A stretch of 64,000 nucleotides of DNA from Pycnococcus provasolii (lineage: Eukaryota; Chlorophyta; Pseudoscourfieldiophyceae; Pseudoscourfieldiales; Pycnococcaceae): assembly GCA_938743325.2 (NCBI GenBank), contig OW568883.1, forward strand, positions 62,001 to 126,000, in the 5' to 3' direction. The notes below the pieces were generated by a model. It searched no databases. It saw only the letters and a list, made by a program, of their open reading frames with translations, and was not told the origin of the DNA. Shown piece by piece: positions 9,288 through 17,861 of the stretch; position 1 is the stretch's first letter, and each line of letters opens with the position of its first letter. The position numbers and the translations under genes were made by a program.

Positions 9288-12083
9288 ATGGCGGCAGTCG
9301 TCCCGGGGGAGTCTTCGTCGTCGTCAGCCCAAGCCCTTGTGCCTAGCGCCTTGGAGCTCAGTCGGCGCGTCAACTCACTCGTCGACCTCACGGACATACA
9401 CAAAATACTACAAGACTGCATATCCACCGAAGCGTCCATAGACGCGGAACTCGAAGCTTTGCTGGCGCAGAGACACACGACGTCGGCGGCGCTCGAAGCG
9501 CTCGCGCCGTCGCGAGATGCGCTCATCATCATAAGAGGGGATGCGGAGCGCGTTCTCAAGCAAGTCTCTGCCGCGGCAACCTTCGCGCAAAACGCTGGAG
9601 CGTCAATCAGAACGCTTGACGTCACGCAGGACCGAGTCAGAAAGGCGCTCGCGGTCGCCACGGACGAACTGGACAGGGCGACGTGCGCGGACGCGCTGGC
9701 GGACGCGCTGGCGGCGGGGGACCTCGCGACGGCGGCGAGGCACGTCGCGAGGTTCCGCGAGCTGTTTGGAACCGCGATGAGCGCGGAGGGAACTAACGCC
9801 ATGCACGCGGATGACAGAACGTCGCTCAAGCTGCAGGCGGACAAAGTCGCGAGCCTCGCGGAGACGCTCGCGGGGCACGTGCGCGACGGATTCGACAAGG
9901 CGTGTGCCGCCAAGGACGCCGCGGCGGCTGTTCGATTCGCAAAGCTCTTCTCGCCTCTTGGGCTTCGCGCTGAGGGCGTGCAGAGGTTCTACCGCTTCGT
10001 CGTCGACGTCGCGTCCGTGGGCAGCATCGCGCTGGATGCCGACGTGGGAACTGGCGACGGCGACGTATTTGCTGCACTAACCGCGCTGTTCAAGGACGTC
10101 GCGGTGGCTTACGAAACGCACCACGCCGCATGCATGTCGTGCTTCGGGGGCGGCGACGGCGACGAAGACACCCTGCCTCCTCGTCCCTCGCCCGTCTCGC
10201 TTGGAAGTGCGCTGGCAGATCCCTCGCTCACCACCACCGCTCCCGACCTTGGCCTGTGGGCCGCGCTGCAGACGCACGTCGTTGACCGCTACGCCGGAAA
10301 GTGGCTCGCACAGGTCTCCGAGAGGAGAAAGTGGGAAGCCTGGTCGTCGCAGTGCACGGACGCGCTCGAGGCGGCGAAGAGCTCCTTCTTTGGCAGGAAG
10401 GGTGCCACGGGAAGCATGCTCAGCACGCTCGGCGACATGGCGTCGCAGGTTGGCGCGGCAGGAGCCGCGGTCACGGGAGGTGACGCCAGTGCGGCATCAG
10501 GAGGTCCCGATCCTCGCGAGGTGGAGGCGGTGGCAGAGGAGGTGCTGCATGCGCTCGTTCGATGCGAGGAGTTTGTTCGGTACATGTCAGGACACCTTGA
10601 CGTGGGTATCGAGATGGACGCCGCGGCGCTCATGGCGGCTGAGAGCGCAGACGGAAGCACCGGCGGCCAAGACGGCGTGGGCGGCACATCCGCCTCCACC
10701 GGTGACAGCGACGCCGCGGACGCCGCGGCCACCGCGGCCACTACCGCGGCGGCAACCCGCGTTGCCCAGCGCCAGCGCATGGGAAAGGACCTGAGCCTGC
10801 GGTGCATGGGCTTCGACTTTCACGTTCGCCTGCGCCAGGCGGCTCAGCACTACGCGCAGCTCGAATGCTACGTGCTCGAGTCGAATGTGGCGTACGCCAC
10901 GTCCATTGACGAGCTTCCGCCACCGGGCGCGGGTCTTACACACTCATGTGTCGACGACGGATTTTTCGTCGCGCAGAAGTCTGCGCAGCGTGCTCTTAGC
11001 AGCTGCGCCGCGCAGGTTTGCGCGGAGGTGATGATGTCCGTTCGCTCCAGCCTGGGCGAAATTCTCATCGATCACGTGAGAAGCACGGGAAGCGGGAGTG
11101 CATCGAAGTGCCTCGCCGCACGAAAGATTTTGCTGAAGTACGGGTGCCAAGCTCCTGTCAAAGCAGGCGCCGGTGCCGGAGGATTCGGCGTGGAGCCCGA
11201 GCCGACGGAAAAGCCGAAGAGCCTAGCCGCGCTGGGCGAGAGCATGAGCGCTGCCGTGGTGGACGGCGTTACGGGTGCAATTCCTCCCGAGGTGGAGTAT
11301 GCTGATGCCGAGCGCCGCTTCGCCGAGGCTTGCGCGAGCCTCAACGACGCGGACGTGGCGGCTGACTACGTGACGAAGCTTAAGGCTTCGCTCGAGGAAA
11401 TGACAGCTGCAGCGTTCGCAAACGACCCCTCGGATCGTGAGCGCGTGCGTAGCTGCCTGGACGATCTCGAGGAGGTTTCGCAGGCCTTCCGCGGTCTTCT
11501 TGCTGACTACGTGGCTGAATTCTCGCGCGGCATCTGGTCGACGTCCGGCACGCTCGCGGCCGTCGTGACCGAGCGCGTCTCGCACGCTTCGTACGTGCTA
11601 GACGAGGAGGCTTACCGCTACAACGAGACGGTGTCTGACCCGTGGGCGTCGGCGTTGTGCGATGCTCTCGAGGAGGTGTTCTTGCACTCTCCGCTTGGTA
11701 TCGGCGGCGACGGCGGCAGCCCGCTCACCCCGAGTGTTCACACGGCGCTCGTCCTTTCAACGGTGGAGACGGCGTGCGGTCGCCTGGAGTCGATTCTCCT
11801 TCAGAAGCGGTTCAACCAGCTTGGCGGGCTGCAGCTGGACCGCGAGATTCGCAAGCTGTCGAGTCGCCTCGCGAGCTCTCTGTCGAGCACGCCCGCGGGA
11901 ATTCGTGAGAAGCTGTCTCGTTTATCTCAGATGGCGACTTTGGTTTCGCTTGAGTCTGAGGACGAGGTTCTCGAGGTGTGGGATGCGAAGGTGTCGTGGC
12001 GTCTGAGCGCGTCTGAGGTGCGCAAGGTGCTATCGCTGCGCGACGAGTTTACGCGCGAGCGCATCAACGCGCTCGGTCTGTAA
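9288..12083 (+). CDS. COG4: Conserved oligomeric Golgi complex subunit 4
   Basis: Lobe-A subunit of the COG tether that captures vesicles recycling within the Golgi and binds SNAREs and Sly1. At 931 aa it is longer than the human protein (about 785 aa), because of Ala/Gly/Thr-rich insertions near residues 385-410, 455-490 and 620-660. Family features seen: an N-terminal coiled region (residues 25-95), the LDVTQDRVRKAL...CADAL block (108-140), a central SLRCMGFDFHVRLRQA segment, and the diagnostic C terminus with VSWRLSASEVRKVLSLRDEF, which closely follows the WRLTPAEVRQVLALR end of animal COG4. Single exon. It ends 117 bp from the convergent OPR/RAP gene. The stop codon overlaps a TGTAA motif. 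Confidence 0.92.
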   Translation: MAAVVPGESSSSSAQALVPSALELSRRVNSLVDLTDIHKILQDCISTEASIDAELEALLAQRHTTSAALEALAPSRDALIIIRGDAERVLKQVSAAATFAQNAGASIRTLDVTQDRVRKALAVATDELDRATCADALADALAAGDLATAARHVARFRELFGTAMSAEGTNAMHADDRTSLKLQADKVASLAETLAGHVRDGFDKACAAKDAAAAVRFAKLFSPLGLRAEGVQRFYRFVVDVASVGSIALDADVGTGDGDVFAALTALFKDVAVAYETHHAACMSCFGGGDGDEDTLPPRPSPVSLGSALADPSLTTTAPDLGLWAALQTHVVDRYAGKWLAQVSERRKWEAWSSQCTDALEAAKSSFFGRKGATGSMLSTLGDMASQVGAAGAAVTGGDASAASGGPDPREVEAVAEEVLHALVRCEEFVRYMSGHLDVGIEMDAAALMAAESADGSTGGQDGVGGTSASTGDSDAADAAATAATTAAATRVAQRQRMGKDLSLRCMGFDFHVRLRQAAQHYAQLECYVLESNVAYATSIDELPPPGAGLTHSCVDDGFFVAQKSAQRALSSCAAQVCAEVMMSVRSSLGEILIDHVRSTGSGSASKCLAARKILLKYGCQAPVKAGAGAGGFGVEPEPTEKPKSLAALGESMSAAVVDGVTGAIPPEVEYADAERRFAEACASLNDADVAADYVTKLKASLEEMTAAAFANDPSDRERVRSCLDDLEEVSQAFRGLLADYVAEFSRGIWSTSGTLAAVVTERVSHASYVLDEEAYRYNETVSDPWASALCDALEEVFLHSPLGIGGDGGSPLTPSVHTALVLSTVETACGRLESILLQKRFNQLGGLQLDREIRKLSSRLASSLSSTPAGIREKLSRLSQMATLVSLESEDEVLEVWDAKVSWRLSASEVRKVLSLRDEFTRERINALGL

Positions 12084-12200
12084 GTAAGCTTTAAATTTCA
12101 TTTTTATAAGTTCTAGGTGCATGAGAATATTAGTTGCAATATATATGTTATTTTTAATATTCCCATACTCCTTCTTCTTCGACGTCGTCTTCATCTCCTC

Positions 12201-14081
12201 CTAGACAACGATGCCACGCTCCTGCAGCTCCCTACTCAGGTACGCGTCGCGCTCGTCCTTCGGCAGCATTGTCCACTCGTGCCACGCTACGCACAATACG
12301 TCCAGGCCAAGCTTGCGCAAGTCGCAATTGCGCGCGTACGTCGATCCGTCAATGCGGTACGTGCCGTCAGATGCTTGCAAGAAGTGCGTGGGACCGTCGC
12401 ATTCGATCGCAAGCAGCCTCTCGCCACCGTCGTCGGTACGACCACGCGCGAGCATGTCGACGCAGTGCATGCCATCCTCAGTAAGCGCTTCAACGTCGTA
12501 AGTGATGCCGAGACGATCGAGGCATGCGGCGACTATCTTCTCTAAGGATGACTGAGATGACGACGAAATGCTAGCGAGCTGCTTCGCCCATGCCTCGCGT
12601 GCCTGATCGAGCAAGGCTGCTGATGGTTTGAAGCGATCGCCGAGCAGGTGATGCGCCTGGAAGATTTGCTGGAAGGCTTGCTCTTCAAGTGTGCTGAATT
12701 CTGTGGCCTCTAGTTGATGCAGAAGTCGATCCAACACGTCCTGATCGATAGTGATCTTGTCTCCCTCGATGTTGTTCATGAGCATCGCAATCGCCCATAC
12801 CGTGTTCGCGAGATCCTGCGGATTGAAGTCGTCGACGCACGCGAGCATGCGACGCTCCAGTGCAGCAAGCGCATCAGCTGACGGCTGGTGTCGCATCGTC
12901 GCCCACGCCCATACCGTGTTCGCGAGATCCTGCGGATTGAAGTCGTTCACACGCGCGAGGATGCGGCGCTCCAAAGCAGCAAGCGCACGAGCGGACGGCT
13001 GGTGTCGCATCGTCGCCCACGCCCACACCGTGTTCGCGAGTGCCTGCGGCTTGAAGTCGTTCACACGCGCGAGGATGCGGCGCTCCAAAGCAGCAAGCGC
13101 ACGAGCGGACGGCTGATGTCCCATCGTCGCCCACGCCCACACCGTGTTCGCGAGCTCCTGCGGGATGAAGTCGTCGACGCGCGCGAGCATGCGGCGCTCA
13201 AGAGCAGCAAGCACCTGAAGTGACGGTTGGTGTCGCATCGTCGCCCACGCCCATACCGTGTTCGCGAGCTCCTGCGGAATGAAGTCGTCGACGCACGCGA
13301 GCATGCGGCGCTCCAGTGCAGCAAGTGCATCAGCTGACGGCTGGTGTCGCATCGTCGCCCACGCCCACACCGTGTTCGCGACATCCTGCGGCTTGAAGTC
13401 GTCGACGCACGCGAGCATGTGGCGCTCAAGAGCAGCAAGCGCATGAGCTGACGGCTCGTGTCGCATCGTTGCCCACGCCCACACCGTGTTCGCGAGTGCC
13501 TGCGGCTTGAAGTCGTCGACGCACGCGACCATGCTGCGCTCTAGAGCAGCAAGCGCATTAGATGAAGGCTTGTGTTGCATCGTCGCCCACGCCCATACCG
13601 TGTTCGCGAGCTCCTGCGGGATGAAGTCGTCGACGCGCGCGAGCATGCGGCGCTCAAGAGCAGCAAGCACCTGAAGTGACGGTTGGTGTCGCATCGTCGC
13701 CCACGCCCATACCGTGTTCGCGAGCTCCTGCGGCTTGAAGTCGTTCACCACCCTAGGTACCTGGTCGCTCAAGTAATGCACCATGGAATGATTCCCGTGG
13801 TATCCTAATTTGGCATAAGACCACAGGAGATTGGCAATAGGACGTGCACAAATAATCTTGAAGCCTCGCAGGCGCTCGTCTAGCAAAAGAAGCACGCTGT
13901 CACGCTGATTTTTGCGAAGCGTTCTCGTGCCCCTCCTCGCATTGAGCTTTGCGATTGTGCTCACTGCCGCACTCACGTGAATCGCGTTAAATTCGCCGAC
14001 ATGCTGCTTGACGATGTCCGCGACTGCACCGTCATTGTGGGCGTTCACGATGCGCGATGTCAGAATCCTCGCCGCGGTCAT
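12201..14081 (-). CDS. OPR-repeat protein with C-terminal RAP domain, copy 1 (626 aa)
   Basis: Probable organelle RNA-binding factor. Residues 1-75 have a basic, targeting-like lead (ARILTSRIV). A degenerate repeat (ARPIANLLWSYAKLGY, ~79-114) is followed from residue 115 by eight near-identical 38-residue units (F-x-PQ-x-LANTVWAWATM...PS...LAALERRML...VDD) and a ninth partial unit. This length and the LANTxWAxA core match octotricopeptide (OPR) repeats, which bind organellar transcripts one base per repeat. Residues ~560-620 (ECDGPTHF, NCDLRKLGLDVLCVAWHEW) are a RAP domain, which is endonuclease-like. OPR-RAP proteins act in chloroplast or mitochondrial RNA processing, stability or translation. 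Tandem paralogue of the next gene. Confidence 0.88.
   Translation of the reverse strand: MTAARILTSRIVNAHNDGAVADIVKQHVGEFNAIHVSAAVSTIAKLNARRGTRTLRKNQRDSVLLLLDERLRGFKIICARPIANLLWSYAKLGYHGNHSMVHYLSDQVPRVVNDFKPQELANTVWAWATMRHQPSLQVLAALERRMLARVDDFIPQELANTVWAWATMQHKPSSNALAALERSMVACVDDFKPQALANTVWAWATMRHEPSAHALAALERHMLACVDDFKPQDVANTVWAWATMRHQPSADALAALERRMLACVDDFIPQELANTVWAWATMRHQPSLQVLAALERRMLARVDDFIPQELANTVWAWATMGHQPSARALAALERRILARVNDFKPQALANTVWAWATMRHQPSARALAALERRILARVNDFNPQDLANTVWAWATMRHQPSADALAALERRMLACVDDFNPQDLANTVWAIAMLMNNIEGDKITIDQDVLDRLLHQLEATEFSTLEEQAFQQIFQAHHLLGDRFKPSAALLDQAREAWAKQLASISSSSQSSLEKIVAACLDRLGITYDVEALTEDGMHCVDMLARGRTDDGGERLLAIECDGPTHFLQASDGTYRIDGSTYARNCDLRKLGLDVLCVAWHEWTMLPKDERDAYLSRELQERGIVV
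12780..13739 (-). repeat. Array of 114-bp OPR-coding repeats, 8 full units
   Basis: In-frame units of exactly 38 codons with very high DNA identity. One stretch of three or more units recurs (two copies of PSLQVLAALERRMLARVDD), which points to recent duplication within the array. Confidence 0.85.
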
Positions 14082-14454
14082 GATGCGCTGAAAACAAATA
14101 GATAATAAAATAATAAATGTGTGATGTGATAATGTGAAAATCGCGAATAAAATTCAAAATACCTGAAATTTCACATCACCATCACTCAGACCCACCCACC
14201 TTGTTGTTGCTGATCGAACCCCCAAATGGAAATGTCAATCAAGGCGCCCCGAAAAGGCGGAAAAGTGAAACCCCGATCCATATTCCATGGATGACAAAAT
14301 CACATAGAATTCTTTCGCCAGTAAATTCTCCCCTCTCCGGCTCCGCAAGTTCAATTTTAATTAATCTTGTTGCAATATTTTAATTTTTCCCATTTCCCCA
14401 TACGCTTCGCCTCTTCTGTGCGTTTATCTTCGTCGACGTCGTCTTCATCTCCTC
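14082..14454. other. Spacer between the tandem OPR/RAP genes
   Basis: AT-rich spacer. Its first part (14090-14160, including TAGATAATAAAATAATAAAT) matches the region just upstream of the second copy (16930-17000), and its last part shares the downstream sequence of copy 1. The whole transcription unit was therefore duplicated, promoter included. Confidence 0.65.
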
Positions 14455-16929
14455 CTAGACAACGATGCCACGCTCCTGCAGCTCCCTAATAAAATACGCG
14501 TCGCGCTCGTCCTTCGTCAGACTTATCCACTCGTGCCACGCTACGCACAATACGTCCAGGCCAAGCTTGCGCAAGTCGCAATTGCGCGCGTACGTCGATC
14601 CGTCAATGCGGTACGTGCCGTCAGATGCTTGCAAGAAGTGCGTGGGACCGTCGCATTCGACCGCAAGCAGCTTCTTGTAGCCGTCGTCGGTACGACCACG
14701 CGCGAGCATGTCGATGCGGTGCATGCCATCCTCAGTAAGCGCTTCAACGTCGTAAGCGATGCCGAGACGATCGAGGCATGCGGCGACATTCTTCTCTAAG
14801 GATGACTGAGATGACGACGAAATGCTCGCGAGCTGCTTCGCCCATGCCTCGCGTGCCTGATCGAGCAAGGCTGCTGATGGCTTGAAGCGATCGCCGAGCA
14901 GGTGATGCGCCTGGAAGATTTGGTGCAAGGCTCGCTCATCGAGCGTGCTAGACTGTGCGGCATGCTCTAATTGATGAAGTAGTCGATCCAACACGTTCTG
15001 GTCGATAGTGATCTTATCACTCTCGATATTGTTCATAAGCATCGCCACCGCCCACACCGTGTTCGCGAGCTCCTGCGGCATGAAGTCGTCGATGCACGCG
15101 AGCATGCGGCGCTCAAAAGCAGCAAGCACCTTATCTGACGGCTGGTGTCCCATCGTCGCCCACGCCCACACCGTGTTCGCGAGATCCTGCGAGTTGAAGT
15201 CGTCAACGCACCCGAGCATGCGGCGCTCTAGAGCAGCAAGCACCTGAGCTGACGGCTGGTGTCGCATCGTCGCCCACGCCCACACCGTGTTCGCGACATC
15301 CTGCGGCTTGAAGTCGTCGACGCACGCGAGCATGCGGCGCTCCAGTGCAGCAAGCATCTTAGCTGATGGCTGGTGTCGCATCGTCGCCCACGCCCACGCC
15401 GTGTTCGCGAGTGCCTGCGGATCGAAGTCGTCGACGCACGCCAGCATACGGCGCTCAAGAGCAGCAAGCGCATGAGCTGACGGCTGGTGTCGCATCTTTG
15501 CCCACGCCCACGCCGTGTTCGCGACATCCTGCGGGATGAAGTCGTCGACGCACGCGAGCATGCGGCGCTCCAAAGCAGCAAGTGCGGGAGCGGACGGCTG
15601 GTGTCCCATCGTCGCCCACGCCCATACCGTGTTCGCGAGATGCTGCGGCTTGAAGTCGTCGACGCACGCGAGCATGCGGCGCTCAAGAGCAGCAAGCACC
15701 TTAGCTGATGGCTGGTGTCGCATCGTCGCCCACGCCCATACCGTGTTTGCGAGATTTTGCGAGTTGAAGTCGTCGACGCACGCGAGCATGCGGTGCTCAA
15801 GAGCAGCAAGCGCATGAGCTGACGGGTGATGTCGCATCGTCGCCCACGCCCACGCCGTGTTCGCGAGATGCTGCGGGATGAAGTCGTCGACGCACGCGAG
15901 CATGCGGCGCTCCAGAGCAGCAAGCACCTTATCTGAGGGCTTGTGTCCCATCGTCGCCCACGCCCACGCCGTGTTCGCAAGCTCCTGCGGCTTGAAGTCG
16001 TCGACGCACGCGAGCATGCGGCGCTCAAGAGCAGCAAGTGCGGCAGCGGACGGCTGGTATCGCATCGTCGCCCACGCCCATACCGTGTTCGCGAGATGCT
16101 GCGGGATGAAGTCGTCGACGCACGCGAGCATGCGGCGCTCAAGAGCAGCAAGCGCATGAGCTGACGGTTTGTGCCCCATCGTCGCCCACGCCCACACCGT
16201 GTTCGCGAGTGCCTGCGGCTTGAAGTCGTCGACGCACGCGAGCATGCGGCGCTCTAGAGCAGCAAGCACCTGAGCTGACGGGTGGTGTCCCATCCTCACC
16301 CACGCCCATACCGTGTTCGCGAGATTCTGCGGCTTGAAGTCGTCGACGCACGCGAGCATGCGGCGCTCAAGAGCAGCAAGCACCTGAGCTGATGGCTGGT
16401 GTCGCATCGTCGCCCACGCCCACGCCGTGTTCGCGAGTGTCTGCGGCTCGAAGTCGTCGACGCACGCGAGCATGCGGTGCTCAAGAGCAGCAAGCGCGCG
16501 AGCTGACGGCTGGTGTCGCATCGTCGCCCACGCCCATACCGTGTTCGCGAGTGACTGTGGATCGAAGTCGTCCACCACCCTAGGTACCTGGTCGCTCAAG
16601 TAATGCACCATGGAATGATTCCCGTGGTATCCTAATTTGGCATAAGACCACAGGAGATTGGCAATAGGACGTGCACAAATAATCTTGAAGCCTCGCAGGC
16701 GCTCCTCTAGCAAAAGAAGCACGCTGTCACGCTGATTCTTGCGAAGCGTTCTCGTGCCACTCCTCGCCGTGAGCTTTGCGAGTTTGTTTGCCGCTGTACT
16801 CACGTGAATCGCGTCGAATTCGCTGACGTGATGTTTGATGGTGTCCGCGAGTACACCGTCACTTTGCGCCTTCACGATGCGCGATGTGAGAATCCTCGCC
16901 GGAGTCGCCGCGTACATGATGATGCTCAA
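14455..16929 (-). CDS. OPR-repeat protein with C-terminal RAP domain, copy 2 (824 aa)
   Basis: Paralogue of the gene at 12201-14081, same strand and domain order, with near-identical N-terminal (~110 aa) and C-terminal (~200 aa) parts. It differs mainly in array length: from residue 122 there are 13 full 38-residue OPR units plus a partial one, against eight. The RAP domain lies at ~760-820 (ECDGPTHF, NCDLRKLGL). The start could be residue 1 or Met-5 (16917); the latter aligns better with copy 1. Variable residues concentrate at fixed repeat positions 2, 5, 17, 19 and 22-24, as expected if each repeat reads a different RNA base. Expected location is plastid or mitochondrion; the target RNA is unknown. 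Confidence 0.88.
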   Translation of the reverse strand: MSIIMYAATPARILTSRIVKAQSDGVLADTIKHHVSEFDAIHVSTAANKLAKLTARSGTRTLRKNQRDSVLLLLEERLRGFKIICARPIANLLWSYAKLGYHGNHSMVHYLSDQVPRVVDDFDPQSLANTVWAWATMRHQPSARALAALEHRMLACVDDFEPQTLANTAWAWATMRHQPSAQVLAALERRMLACVDDFKPQNLANTVWAWVRMGHHPSAQVLAALERRMLACVDDFKPQALANTVWAWATMGHKPSAHALAALERRMLACVDDFIPQHLANTVWAWATMRYQPSAAALAALERRMLACVDDFKPQELANTAWAWATMGHKPSDKVLAALERRMLACVDDFIPQHLANTAWAWATMRHHPSAHALAALEHRMLACVDDFNSQNLANTVWAWATMRHQPSAKVLAALERRMLACVDDFKPQHLANTVWAWATMGHQPSAPALAALERRMLACVDDFIPQDVANTAWAWAKMRHQPSAHALAALERRMLACVDDFDPQALANTAWAWATMRHQPSAKMLAALERRMLACVDDFKPQDVANTVWAWATMRHQPSAQVLAALERRMLGCVDDFNSQDLANTVWAWATMGHQPSDKVLAAFERRMLACIDDFMPQELANTVWAVAMLMNNIESDKITIDQNVLDRLLHQLEHAAQSSTLDERALHQIFQAHHLLGDRFKPSAALLDQAREAWAKQLASISSSSQSSLEKNVAACLDRLGIAYDVEALTEDGMHRIDMLARGRTDDGYKKLLAVECDGPTHFLQASDGTYRIDGSTYARNCDLRKLGLDVLCVAWHEWISLTKDERDAYFIRELQERGIVV
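15040..16566 (-). repeat. Array of 114-bp OPR-coding repeats, 13 full units
   Basis: Tandem 38-codon units. V/A alternation at unit position 10 (ANTVWAW or ANTAWAW) and K/I/N/D/E/M at position 2 distinguish units that are otherwise nearly identical. Confidence 0.85.
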
Positions 16930-17861
16930 ACCAAATAGATAATAAAATAATAAATGTATGTGAAAATGTGAAAATCGCGCACAAAATTCAAAAAATCAAA
17001 CCAAATTTCCCATCACGTTGGGCGTTGTTGTTGGTGGTGGTGACTGGTGGACGAAACCCGGAACCCCCAATCGGCAATCATGAATCAAGCAAGGCACCCT
17101 GTTCAAAACCCCGAATTCACCTCCCACCACGACTACATATGTATAAATCTTACCCTTATTTTCAATTTCGTCGTATTTTCGCCCGTTCTCCGCAACATCC
17201 GCCATGGATGGATTCCAACAACAACCTCCGTGGCTCCGTGGCTCCGTGACCGTGGTGGTGGAGTCATAATTCATGATGATGATGATGATGACGATGATTG
17301 CTGCGCGCCACCGGCCGGTGGTCGCCCGCTTCCTCCCTACCTTTAAAGGAAGGTCGTCATAAATAAAGCTGTCACGAACGACTGGACGGAACTTGGGTGC
17401 CCCAGGAAATTTGAAAATCAACAAGGCCACATCAATGTGACGACGACGCCGGCGCCGACGACGACGACGACGAGGAAGAAGAAGAAGAAGAAGAAGAAGA
17501 AGAAGAAGAAGACCGGTCATTCCTCAGGGTCCAGGGAGGGCGGCGGTGGATCCCATGACCACGTGCGATGACGGCGTGCGAGGTCCAGGCAGCCAGAGGG
17601 TCCCGCCCGCCCGAATTCATGAGGAATGAGCTTTGACTGAACGACGTGCATGAACGTCTGTCTGAACGATGCGCCAAGGTGACGTGCACCTACCTGGTCA
17701 GGTCCCGAAGAGCGCCTTGAGCGAGCGAGGTGTTGCAGGGCACTCCGCTGCGCCTCTCGCCCGCGTCCTGATCTGATCTCTCCTCTCCGTCGTCGCCATT
17801 CAACTTGCGCGCGCGCGGATCAATCACACTCCTGCGTGAGTTTGCGGTCACTCAGCGAATC
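16930..17861. other. Divergent promoter region between OPR/RAP copy 2 and DNAAF3
   Basis: Simple sequence dominates: (GATGAT)n near 17273-17297, then (GAC)n and (GAA)n at about 17440-17514. The first ~150 bp resembles the spacer at 14082-14250 and so belongs to the duplicated unit. Open frames here come from the simple repeats and are not supported as genes. Confidence 0.5.
17438..17514. repeat. GAC/GAA trinucleotide repeat
   Basis: A (GAC)n tract runs directly into about twelve GAA/AAG triplets. Purine-rich on the + strand. Confidence 0.8.

Larger units (their letters stand above)
12181..17000 (-). repeat. Tandem gene duplication covering both OPR/RAP transcription units
   Basis: Sequence identity extends beyond the coding regions. 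The 20-odd bases ending in the stop codons (12181-12205 and 14434-14459) are the same, and the AT-rich upstream regions match. The copies differ in repeat number and scattered substitutions, so duplication is fairly recent. Confidence 0.8.

Noticed and set aside
15228-16157. Long Arg/Ser-rich antisense-frame reading through the OPR array
   Set aside because: Shadow frame of a 114-bp coding repeat; a repeat of length divisible by three keeps every frame open.
12780-16566. CRISPR-like regular repeats
   Set aside because: Spacing is exactly 114 bp with coding periodicity and no unique spacers; these are OPR-coding units in a eukaryotic gene.
16996-17520. Minus-strand 174-codon frame with Leu and Arg tracts
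   Set aside because: It is produced by reading GAA and GAC trinucleotide repeats; composition is not protein-like and it overlaps the OPR/RAP promoter.
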